The notes under the pieces: generated by a model
What the model was told of the DNA's origin: nothing
Seen by the model: the letters and a program-made list of their open reading frames with translations, nothing else
Database searches by the model: none
Position numbers and translations under genes: made by a program
Source: an uncultured Clostridia bacterium
GTDB lineage: Bacteria > Bacillota > Clostridia > Lachnospirales > Bianqueaceae
Length of the DNA: 9,725 bases
Assembly: GCA_947570515.1 (NCBI GenBank)
Contig: CANOUM010000049.1
Location: 1 to 9,725, forward strand
Direction: 5' to 3'
Shown: positions 1 through 6,634 of the stretch, piece by piece
Position numbering within the stretch: the stretch's first letter is position 1
Layout: each line of letters starts with the position of its first letter

Positions 1-1552
1 AGCACTGCGGGATTTCCAGACCAAATAGTTTTGCCACGGTAGGTGCCACATTCGCAAGTCCGTATTCTCCCTCCCGAATTGTATACTTTTCAGAAGAATC
101 ATAAATGATGAAAGGAACCGGATTTAAAGAATGTGCTGTTCTAACCTGTACCTCTCCCTTTTTATTTTTCTCCAGCATTTCATCTGCATTGCCATGATCT
201 GCTGTAACCAAAAGAGTATAACCGCACTCATCCACTACTTTCAAAAGGCGATGCAGCGCTAAATCTACGGCTTCCATACCGCAAATAACGGCATCCATAT
301 TTCCGGTATGACCTACCATATCACCATTTGGGAAATTGCAGCGAATAAAGTCATATTGGCCGCTGCGCAGTGCTTCAATCAGATTATCTGTAATTTCTGC
401 GCTCTTCATCCAGGGACGCTGATCAAAAGAAACATTGTCCGATGGAATTTCACAGAATGTCTCTAACTCTTCACTGAATTTCTCACTTTTATTTCCGTTC
501 CAGAAATACGTAACATGTCCGTATTTCTGAGTCTCTGACACAGCATACTGACGAATCTGATTTTTTACAAGCAGCTCGGAAAGAGTATTTTTAATCTCCG
601 GAGGATTCACCAGATAGCGCTTAGGCAGATTTAAATCACCGTCATATTGCAGCATACCGGCATACATCACTTTGGGCATTTGGCCGCGGTCAAAATAAGG
701 AAAGTCCTGATCATCAAAAGCCATGCTCAGTTCAATCGCGCGGTCTCCCCGGAAGTTAAATAGGATAACGCTATCACCATCCGCCATTTTCCCAACGGGC
801 TGACCATCCTTGCCAATCACAAAAGGAGGCAAATCCTGATCAATAATACCTTCGTTTTCATTCCGGTAAGTTTCAATCGCCTCTTTAGCGCTGGCAAACT
901 GACGTCCTTGACCGTGTACATGCGTATTCCATCCAAGTTCTACCATCGGCCAGTCAGCCTGATACCGATCCATCGTCACCTTCATACGTCCGCCGCCGCT
1001 GGCAATCTGTGCATGAAACTGTCCGTCATTTAGCTCTGCCAGTTTTTCCTCAAGCTGCTCCACATATGTCAAAGCAGAAGTGGCCGGCACGTCGCGTCCG
1101 TCCAGCAAAATATGCACACAAACCGTATGGATCCCTGTTCTTTTTGCTTCCTCCAGCATCGTAAGCAAATGGGAAATATTAGAATGCACGTTTCCATCTG
1201 ATAAAAGACCGATAAAGTGCAGCGTAGAATTTTGGGCAATGCAGTTTTGTGTTAGATCTTTCCATGCCTGCGACTCATAGATCTTGCCGCTTTCAATCGA
1301 TTCATTAACTAATTTAGCTCCCTGAGAATAGATCTGTCCGCATCCGAGCGCATTATGACCTACTTCACTGTTTCCCATATCATCATCGCTCGGTAATCCT
1401 ACCGCACTTCCATGTGCCTTAAGGCGCGTATGAGGACAGGTAGCCAGCAGCTTGTCTAAAGTAGGCGTATTGGCAGCCGTAACAGCATCTCCCAGACCTG
1501 TTTTACTGTACCCTACACCATCCATTACCACTAATAAAACTTTCTTGTTCAT
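1..1552 (-). CDS. gpmI: 2,3-bisphosphoglycerate-independent phosphoglycerate mutase, 3' end beyond window
   Basis: Interconverts 3- and 2-phosphoglycerate in cytosolic glycolysis/gluconeogenesis through a phosphoserine intermediate and two Mn ions. Translation from the ATG at 1552 gives 517 residues and is still open at the window edge; the family C-terminal motif LANVAPTVAKLFGLE is reached just before it, so probably only some 10-30 residues are missing. Visible active-site elements are MDGVG (D11), DDMGNSEVGHNALG with phospho-acceptor S62, GDMVGH (D411, H415), TADHGN (D452, H453) and TAHSLNPVP (H474). The ATG is preceded by GGAGGG at 1559-1564 with 6 nt spacing. Motifs such as SQGAKLV, RDVPATS, SETQKYGHVTYFWNG and the LEKNKKGE loop match the longer plant/trypanosomatid iPGM subtype better than the E. 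coli/Bacillus subtype (from memory of those proteins). It follows the carboxypeptidase gene with a 74 bp gap holding a possible terminator, so it may be transcribed separately. No frameshift seen. Confidence 0.96.
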   Translation of the reverse strand, partial: MNKKVLLVVMDGVGYSKTGLGDAVTAANTPTLDKLLATCPHTRLKAHGSAVGLPSDDDMGNSEVGHNALGCGQIYSQGAKLVNESIESGKIYESQAWKDLTQNCIAQNSTLHFIGLLSDGNVHSNISHLLTMLEEAKRTGIHTVCVHILLDGRDVPATSALTYVEQLEEKLAELNDGQFHAQIASGGGRMKVTMDRYQADWPMVELGWNTHVHGQGRQFASAKEAIETYRNENEGIIDQDLPPFVIGKDGQPVGKMADGDSVILFNFRGDRAIELSMAFDDQDFPYFDRGQMPKVMYAGMLQYDGDLNLPKRYLVNPPEIKNTLSELLVKNQIRQYAVSETQKYGHVTYFWNGNKSEKFSEELETFCEIPSDNVSFDQRPWMKSAEITDNLIEALRSGQYDFIRCNFPNGDMVGHTGNMDAVICGMEAVDLALHRLLKVVDECGYTLLVTADHGNADEMLEKNKKGEVQVRTAHSLNPVPFIIYDSSEKYTIREGEYGLANVAPTVAKLFGLEIPQC

Positions 1553-1588
1553 TGAAAACCCTCCGAAATGAAGTAAAATGAATAATCT

Positions 1589-1617
1589 ATGATAAAACTG
1601 CTCAGCGCTATTTTCTA
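1589..1617 (-). promoter_or_regulatory. weak candidate promoter for gpmI
   Basis: TAGAAA (1617-1612), a 17 bp spacer and TATCAT (1594-1589) match the sigma-A -35 and -10 consensus at 4/6 and 5/6. Transcription would start about 30 bp before the gpmI start codon. The element overlaps the terminator hairpin, and the match could be chance in AT-rich DNA. Confidence 0.28.
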
Positions 1618-1622
1618 AGCAG
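1594..1622 (-). terminator. possible rho-independent terminator after the carboxypeptidase gene
   Basis: On the minus strand, CTGCTTAG (1622-1615) and CTGAGCAG (1605-1598) can pair as an 8 bp stem with one T-G wobble and a 9 nt loop. TTTT (1597-1594) follows directly and then ATC. The stem begins 4 bp after the stop codon of the carboxypeptidase gene. The U tract is short and the stem is not GC-rich, so it may only partly stop transcription into gpmI. Confidence 0.5.
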
Positions 1623-1626
1623 CGTA

Positions 1627-2661
1627 TCATGCTTTGTCACGCATAAGAGGCACTGTTTTGGAAAAAGCCGCCAGCGCCTGCGGCGAAAAATAATAATCAA
1701 ACAAAACCGTCGTCATATAAGAAGCATCTTCTGATCGCATAACCGTACTGTAATACCGCTTCCCATCCTGCTCAAATACAGAAGCCAAGCAGCTCTCAGC
1801 TTTGGACGTATACCCCGTCTTTCCGCCTCCATATGTCATATCCGGCACGCTATACAGATCACGTACAAAAAAGCTGCTGTTTTTTAACGTATATACAAGT
1901 TCTTCTCCCTCTCTGAGAATCGAAACAGCCACTTCTTTTTCCAGCATAATTTCCTGTATTTGAGACACGCTATAGGCCATCTGCAAAATTAAATTGAGAT
2001 CATACGCTGTGGTGTAATGTTCTTCGTGGTGCAGCCCATGCGGCGTAACAAAATGCGTCTCTTTAGCTCCAATTTTCTGCAGCTGAGCATTCATCAGGTC
2101 TGAAAACCCTTCCAAGCTTCCTCCTACCTCCATGGCTATCGCTGTCGCTGCATCATTATAAGAACAAAGCAGCAAGCCATATAGCAAATCCCTCATGGAA
2201 ATTTGATCGCCCTCTTTTAAATACAATAAAAGGCTTCCTTCTTCATAGCATCCCTCTAAGGGGGCTACTGTAATCAACGCATCCAAATCTTCTGTATGCT
2301 GAATGGCCAGATATGCCGTCATCAGCTTAGTCGTTGAAGCCGGATATAGCTTTGTATGCTCATTTTTAGCATACAACACCGTGCCTGTTTCATCCACAAC
2401 ATAAGCAGCTTCTGCTTGAAAACTGGTTTGAAAATTATCCTGATAACTACTTTTTTGTGCAGCCTCAATCATGGAAGCCGACACTGTCTGACTCATTTCT
2501 GTCTCTAAAACCTTATCCTGTAAAGAGAAAGAGACTCCCTGAGCGCATACCGGCTGACAAGCAAAAAAAGCCTTTTGAAACCACAGACAATACAGCATCA
2601 CACTGATTCCGATTATGAATAATAGTCCAAGCAGCACGATACTGACTCTACGTTTTTTCAT
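1627..2661 (-). CDS. serine-type D-Ala-D-Ala carboxypeptidase (peptidase S11, DacA/DacF type)
   Basis: A penicillin-binding protein that removes the terminal D-alanine from peptidoglycan pentapeptide at the outer face of the membrane. All three active-site motifs are present: SxxK at S109-TT-K112 (in YPASTTKLM), SxN at S167-Y-N169 and KTG at 281-283. Residues 1-5 are basic and 7-27 hydrophobic; VCA-QG near residue 40 could be a signal peptidase site, or the segment may stay as an anchor. Only about 60 residues follow KTG in this 344-residue protein, so the C-terminal beta domain and amphipathic anchor of PBP5 appear to be absent. The ATG has AAAAGGAG at 2671-2678, 9 nt away. It starts 18 bp after the SPFH gene and is the likely last gene of the operon, which puts a wall enzyme beside membrane-stress proteins. 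The exact paralogue (dacA, dacB or dacF) cannot be assigned. Confidence 0.93.
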   Translation of the reverse strand: MKKRRVSIVLLGLLFIIGISVMLYCLWFQKAFFACQPVCAQGVSFSLQDKVLETEMSQTVSASMIEAAQKSSYQDNFQTSFQAEAAYVVDETGTVLYAKNEHTKLYPASTTKLMTAYLAIQHTEDLDALITVAPLEGCYEEGSLLLYLKEGDQISMRDLLYGLLLCSYNDAATAIAMEVGGSLEGFSDLMNAQLQKIGAKETHFVTPHGLHHEEHYTTAYDLNLILQMAYSVSQIQEIMLEKEVAVSILREGEELVYTLKNSSFFVRDLYSVPDMTYGGGKTGYTSKAESCLASVFEQDGKRYYSTVMRSEDASYMTTVLFDYYFSPQALAAFSKTVPLMRDKA

Positions 2662-2679
2662 CAGGCTTTTCTCCTTTTA

Positions 2680-3627
2680 TTATAATTTAGCTCCGCAGTT
2701 GGTACAGAATTTAAGACTTCCCTCCGGCAGCTTAGCACCGCAGTTTCCGCAAAACTTCTTCTGAACCGTTCCTCCCTCTGAGCTGATCTGCTCATTCATC
2801 TGCTTAGCCATCTTCATTCCCATTGCCATTCCCATCATTGAGCCGGCCATATCGCTCATCGCTCCGCCGCCGGATGAATTCATCATCGCATCTGTCATCT
2901 TTATTTTTTGATATTGATCGGTATTTCCAATCATATTCACAGAGGCTGCCTGATTGATTTTATCCTGAATTTCAGGCGGATATGAAAAGCTGGAAATATA
3001 GAAGGATGTAACCGTCAGACCGATTTTTTGCATATCCATATCCAGATCAGACTGAATCCCGGCTGAAATCTCTCTTGCATTTGCCTGCAGGTTAAACATA
3101 TCCTTCCCTTCGGCTGAAATCCATTTCATCAGATAAGAATCAAGGACGGTAAGAATTCGATCCCGTACATCGTCCACGGTGAATCGGTCGCGCACTCCGG
3201 CAATCTGATCAATCAGAGAAATATAATCTGAAACCTTCATCGTCAAAGTGCCATAACACCGTATGGGAAGTCCTCCCGGCAGCCCCTGTGCAGGGAGCAG
3301 AATCGCATTTCTGGTTCCCCATTTGATTAAAAGCTCTTTTGTATTAACAAATAAAACTTCTGCTCTCAACCCGCTGTTAAAACCAAACTTGAACCCTTTT
3401 AAAGAACTTAGGAATGGAATAATCTGACTTGCTATCTCATAATTTCCTTCTTCTTTAAAGATGCCCTCTATGCGGCCATTATACAGAAAAACAGCATCTT
3501 GACCCGGCCGAATGATCAAACGGCTGTCCTTTTTTATCTCACTGTTATGCCATTTCCAAAAAATAGCTTCTTCCCAGTTCTCGTCCCATTCGACGACATT
3601 GGCCAATTGATTGCTAAATAACCCCAT
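2680..3627 (-). CDS. ydjI: SPFH-domain protein with C-terminal zinc ribbon (YdjI / 'virion core protein' type)
   Basis: A 315-residue homologue of B. subtilis YdjI, a protein encoded with PspA (YdjF) and linked to placing PspA at the membrane. Residues from about 20 to 235 form the SPFH/band-7-like part, with landmarks IIRPGQDAVF near 38-47, LLIKWGTRN near 99-107 and ISSFSYPPEIQDKI near 211-224. A Gly/Met-rich low-complexity linker (about 250-277) leads to a zinc ribbon with C293-x2-C296 and C308-x2-C311. There is no clear transmembrane segment, so membrane contact is probably peripheral or through partners. It starts 12 bp after the pspA stop with GAGG upstream, so co-expression with PspA is very likely. 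The YdjG and YdjH genes that accompany YdjI in B. subtilis are not present here. Zinc binding is inferred from the cysteines. Confidence 0.9.
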   Translation of the reverse strand: MGLFSNQLANVVEWDENWEEAIFWKWHNSEIKKDSRLIIRPGQDAVFLYNGRIEGIFKEEGNYEIASQIIPFLSSLKGFKFGFNSGLRAEVLFVNTKELLIKWGTRNAILLPAQGLPGGLPIRCYGTLTMKVSDYISLIDQIAGVRDRFTVDDVRDRILTVLDSYLMKWISAEGKDMFNLQANAREISAGIQSDLDMDMQKIGLTVTSFYISSFSYPPEIQDKINQAASVNMIGNTDQYQKIKMTDAMMNSSGGGAMSDMAGSMMGMAMGMKMAKQMNEQISSEGGTVQKKFCGNCGAKLPEGSLKFCTNCGAKL

Positions 3628-3639
3628 TGTATTTGCCTC

Positions 3640-4317
3640 TTATTTCCCCAGCTTTGCCTTAAGCGCAGCCAGTTCATCTTCCACATTTTGAGACGGTGTA
3701 TCATATTTAGCCATCAGATCCTCTACCGACTCTTCCTTCTCTGCTGCATTGAGTTCAGCCATTGCATTGGCCTGATCCAGCATCCGTTCCGCTTTGGCTT
3801 CCATGCGATCAAATTCAGAAATACTGCCGCTGGCATTCTTTACACTGTTTCCAATCTCGTTGATTTTTTGTTGTGTCTTAGCCACAGCCATTTTAGCTTT
3901 GATTGCATCCCGTCTTCCCTGCATCTCCTGAATCTGCTGTGTTAAATGCTGATGCATTTGTTTCATTTTGACACTATTAGCCGCCGCCAGATCATACGCT
4001 TGCTTTAAAGCCGCCACTTCTTCAGCCTTGCTCTGCTTTTTCTGTAAAAATGTACGAGCGTCGTCTTCATTACCGGATATAAGAGCTTTCTCTGCATAGG
4101 ACTGCAATTTAGCAACCTCTGCGCTTGCTTCATCATATTCGCGTTTTGCGCGCGTCTCTTCTGCCATAATACCGGCTGTCTCTGCTTTAACTTCTCCCAG
4201 ATTATCCTGCAGATCTCTCAGAATCTGGTCTACCATTTTTTCCGGATCCTCCGCCTTATCTAAAAGAGCATTGATATTAGAAGCCATGATGTTTTTAAAC
4301 CGTGCTAAAATTCCCAT
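3640..4317 (-). CDS. pspA: phage shock protein A family (PspA/IM30/YdjF)
   Basis: A 225-residue ESCRT-III-like coiled-coil protein that coats and stabilises stressed membranes on the cytoplasmic side. The N-terminus (MGILARFKNIMASNINALLDKAED, residues 1-24) is the amphipathic membrane-binding helix, and DPEKMVDQILRDL follows, both typical of PspA/Vipp1. From about residue 25 to 185 the sequence is charged and Ala-rich with heptad-like spacing, as expected for the long hairpin. A shorter helix near the C-terminus (VEDELAALKAKLGK) ends the protein. The ATG has AGGAGGG nearby. It lies 29 bp downstream of an M50-like membrane protein and 12 bp upstream of the SPFH gene. No PspF, PspB or PspC gene is present in the window, so regulation is not of the E. 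coli kind; no dedicated pspA promoter was found and expression probably comes from the pfk promoter. Confidence 0.95.
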   Translation of the reverse strand: MGILARFKNIMASNINALLDKAEDPEKMVDQILRDLQDNLGEVKAETAGIMAEETRAKREYDEASAEVAKLQSYAEKALISGNEDDARTFLQKKQSKAEEVAALKQAYDLAAANSVKMKQMHQHLTQQIQEMQGRRDAIKAKMAVAKTQQKINEIGNSVKNASGSISEFDRMEAKAERMLDQANAMAELNAAEKEESVEDLMAKYDTPSQNVEDELAALKAKLGK

Positions 4318-4346
4318 TGTAAAACCCTCCTGTTATGTCGATAATT

Positions 4347-5459
4347 TTATTGGCTGACCTCTGCCAGCACTTTTTTCCAACCCTGCATGGCAGGATGAAA
4401 AGCAATTTGATCAGCGGATTCTTGAACCGCTTCCTCATACACAGCAGCCAGTTCGGGGCTCTGCTTTCCACATAAGGCCCAAATCCAAAGACAACGCAGA
4501 CTTTCCGGTGAAGCAAGCTCTTCATAGCGCTTAATTCGCTCTCGAGTCATGAGTCTTTGCGTTAAGTCCAAGTCCTGATCAGGACAGCTGGGCAAGGATA
4601 AATAAAAAATACACTCCATCCATACTCTTTGCTGTAATAGATCAGGCAGATCATAAAGTCTGTGATATAAACTCAATAAACTCTGCGCCGCCCTTTCTGA
4701 CTGTCCTTGCCAAAGAGCAAGCTCATAACAGCGTAGGAGCAGCATAGCACTAAACACATTTCCTTTCCGCTGTTTTTTAGAATCCGATTCCAACTCGAGG
4801 TCTTTTTCGGATATGGATATACCCTCTGAAAATAAAGATAAAATCCAAAGATTTTTTTGAAATGCATCTTTTTCTGCTGCATCTTTTTTTAATTGGTACA
4901 TCTGCAGTCCATCGTTTGGTATACCGGCATGATAGACGGGTAAAGCGCTGAACAAAAAAGACCATACGCCTGTAAGAAACAGAGAAAAACAAAGACACCC
5001 CTGCCACTGCTTTAAAGACCAAGACTGCATCAATAATAGGATAAGAGCTGTAAGAGCAAATAAAAGATTAAATAAGGCTCCTCCCATAAGATATGCTGTA
5101 TAAGAAGCTGAATGCTTTGGCCTGGGAGCCATTAAGCAGGTATTTAAGGCACTCTCGGGAAATAAAGCACAGCTTCTGAATTTTCCTCCTTCTTTCACAT
5201 ACGTACGATGAAAGAAAGTAAATGCAATGACATGCAGACCACTTATTTTTCCAAAACAATAATGCCCTGCTACATGAATCAGTTTTTGCAAAACCACTGC
5301 CACCGCTAAACAAAGAGCGAATAAAACAGTGGGAATCATTTCTTGCCTGTCTTGCATCAAAGCCGCTGCTACTTCACACCCAATTTTCATTCCAGCAGAA
5401 AAATATAGTATATACAATACAATCTGAAGAAATGAGCGGCCTGTTTTTTTTCTATTCAT
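4347..5459 (-). CDS. M50-like (site-2 protease fold) membrane protein lacking the catalytic Glu
   Basis: A 370-residue protein with an N-terminal membrane half and a soluble C-terminal half. Hydrophobic segments are seen at about 10-30, 43-60, 120-143 and 153-174. The second runs into KLIHVAGHYCFGKISG, which aligns with the HExxH zinc motif of M50/site-2 proteases (HELGHxxFG), with H62 and H66 kept but Glu replaced by V63 (codon GTA). The second motif, here GIPNDG with D183, is also kept, and NTCLMAPRP (about 106-114) recalls a segment I remember from clostridial M50-family proteins. Zinc binding may persist but peptide hydrolysis is unlikely (inference). Residues from about 190 on are helical and TPR-like. 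It starts 5 bp after the pfk stop with only a weak GGAG about 13 nt upstream, so translation may depend on coupling to pfk. It precedes pspA by 29 bp and could be a membrane partner or stress sensor; this role is unproven. Confidence 0.78.
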   Translation of the reverse strand: MNRKKTGRSFLQIVLYILYFSAGMKIGCEVAAALMQDRQEMIPTVLFALCLAVAVVLQKLIHVAGHYCFGKISGLHVIAFTFFHRTYVKEGGKFRSCALFPESALNTCLMAPRPKHSASYTAYLMGGALFNLLFALTALILLLMQSWSLKQWQGCLCFSLFLTGVWSFLFSALPVYHAGIPNDGLQMYQLKKDAAEKDAFQKNLWILSLFSEGISISEKDLELESDSKKQRKGNVFSAMLLLRCYELALWQGQSERAAQSLLSLYHRLYDLPDLLQQRVWMECIFYLSLPSCPDQDLDLTQRLMTRERIKRYEELASPESLRCLWIWALCGKQSPELAAVYEEAVQESADQIAFHPAMQGWKKVLAEVSQ

Positions 5460-5464
5460 ATAAA

Positions 5465-6544
5465 TTACTTGACTCCAAAAGAAATTCCAATATCTTTAGC
5501 CGTTTGAATTAATGGCAAATCCGGAGAAACAAATTTTGTTTTGCCGGCTACCTCTTTGAGGGCATTGTGTCCGATTTGCCCCTGAATCATAGCGACCGTC
5601 TGTCCATAATTTTGATCTGCAATTAAACGGGCAGCATAGGCGCCAAACTGGGTAGCTAAAATTCTATCATAAGGAGAGGGACTGCCTCCGCGCAGATAAT
5701 GTCCCGGATTGACAACTCTGGACTCCAGCCCTGTTTCCTTCTGAATCATATCCGCTAACTGATAAGAAACAGACGGATAGTTGTTTTCCTGTCTCTTTTT
5801 TAGCCGTTCCTTTCTTTTTAGAGCGCTTTCGTCTTTACTAAACGCTCCCTCCGCTACGGCAATAATTGTAAAATTGCGCTTTTGGGACTTGGTGCGTGCT
5901 TCTACAGAGGCAATCACTCTTTCCGGTTCATAGGGAAGCTCCGGCAGCAGGATGACATCAGCGCCTCCGGCCACGCCGGCATATAATGTCAGCCAGCCTG
6001 CTTTATTTCCCATAATTTCAATCACCATAACGCGTCCATGACTGTTGGCTGTAGTATGAATGCGGTCAATTACGTCTGTACCGATATCGGCGGCTGTATG
6101 GAAGCCAAACGTCACATCCGTAGCCCAGATATCGTTATCGATGGTTTTAGGAAGGCCTATTACATTTAATCCCTCCTCGGAAAGAAGGTTGGCTGTTTTA
6201 TGCGTACCGTTTCCGCCAAGTGTTACCAAACAGTCAAGTCCCATCTTTTTATAATTCTTTTTCATATTCTCGACTTTGTCGATATTATCCTCTTCGATGA
6301 CACGCATGTTGCGATAAGGACGGCGTGAGGTTCCTAAAATCGTTCCGCCAAGCGTCAGGATCCCTTTAAAATCCCCCGGTTTCATCTCGCTGTAGTCGCC
6401 CTCAATCAGCCCTTTATAACCATCTGCGATACCAATAATTTCTGCATCAAACAGATCATAAGAAGCCCTTGCTACACCGCGTATGGCAGCATTGAGTCCC
6501 GGACAGTCGCCTCCGCTTGTTAAAATTCCGATTCTCCGTTTCAA
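5465..6544 (-). CDS. pfkA: 6-phosphofructokinase (ATP or PPi dependent), TTG start proposed
   Basis: Phosphorylates fructose 6-phosphate to fructose 1,6-bisphosphate in glycolysis. With a TTG start at 6544 it has 359 residues and begins KRRIGILTSGGDCPGLNAAI, the usual family N-terminus. Catalytic PKTIDND gives D136 and D138; IMGN (167-170) and GHYLRGGSPSPYDRIL bind substrate. Numbered against E. coli PfkA with a constant offset of 9, the donor-site residues are N112 (D103), G113 (G104) and K133 (G124). G113 suggests ATP, K133 suggests PPi, so the donor is uncertain. An open frame continues to an ATG at 6634, but that ATG lies upstream of a good promoter (6591-6619), and AAGGGAG at 6554-6560 sits 9 nt before the TTG, so the shorter form is preferred. 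It is the first gene of the run leading to pspA. C-terminus (GISFGVK) is intact. Confidence 0.93.
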   Translation of the reverse strand: MKRRIGILTSGGDCPGLNAAIRGVARASYDLFDAEIIGIADGYKGLIEGDYSEMKPGDFKGILTLGGTILGTSRRPYRNMRVIEEDNIDKVENMKKNYKKMGLDCLVTLGGNGTHKTANLLSEEGLNVIGLPKTIDNDIWATDVTFGFHTAADIGTDVIDRIHTTANSHGRVMVIEIMGNKAGWLTLYAGVAGGADVILLPELPYEPERVIASVEARTKSQKRNFTIIAVAEGAFSKDESALKRKERLKKRQENNYPSVSYQLADMIQKETGLESRVVNPGHYLRGGSPSPYDRILATQFGAYAARLIADQNYGQTVAMIQGQIGHNALKEVAGKTKFVSPDLPLIQTAKDIGISFGVK

Positions 6545-6553
6545 ATCTACACG

Positions 6554-6560
6554 CTCCCTT
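6554..6560 (-). promoter_or_regulatory. ribosome binding site deciding the pfk TTG start
   Basis: AAGGGAG on the minus strand lies 9 nt before TTG (6544-6542). The distant in-frame ATG at 6634 lies 90 nt further upstream, beyond the promoter, so this site supports the TTG start. Confidence 0.7.
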
Positions 6561-6590
6561 CTGTTTTCATTTGTATCTTGATTCCTTGAT

Positions 6591-6619
6591 ATTATAGCCC
6601 TTTTTAGAGTTTTTGACCA
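6591..6619 (-). promoter_or_regulatory. sigma-A-type promoter for the pfk-pspA run
   Basis: On the minus strand, TGGTCA (6619-6614, 4/6 match), a 17 bp spacer and a perfect TATAAT (6596-6591). Transcription would start near 6584, giving a leader of about 40 nt before the TTG of pfk. It begins 15 bp after the methyltransferase stop codon, and no clear terminator separates the two, so some read-through from the thyA-folA run is also possible. Confidence 0.65.
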
Positions 6620-6634
6620 GCTTTTTCTATGCAA

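Noticed and set aside
2679..2684. Perfect TATAAT on the minus strand just before the carboxypeptidase gene
   Set aside because: It directly abuts the ribosome binding site, so a transcript starting 7 nt later would lose part or all of that site; it also has no clear -35. Probably chance at the AT-rich end of the SPFH gene.
3688..3945. Plus-strand open frame opposite pspA, and similar plus-strand frames opposite gpmI, folA, thyA and the methyltransferase gene
   Set aside because: They lie wholly inside well-recognised genes, show no family resemblance, and have atypical Cys/His/Phe-rich composition; they are antisense shadows.
4295..5313. Alternative minus-strand frames inside the M50-like gene (up to 81 codons)
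   Set aside because: They overlap the 370-codon gene in another frame, lack ribosome binding sites and look like out-of-frame readings; they do not suggest a frameshift because the main frame is continuous.
6577..6590. Direct repeat CTTGAT (6577-6582 and 6585-6590) at the pfk transcription start
   Set aside because: Two 6 bp copies in AT-rich DNA are too short to support an operator without further evidence.
6545..6634. N-terminal 30-codon extension of pfk from ATG 6634
   Set aside because: A strong promoter lies within it, the ATG has no good ribosome binding site, and family members start at the TTG position.
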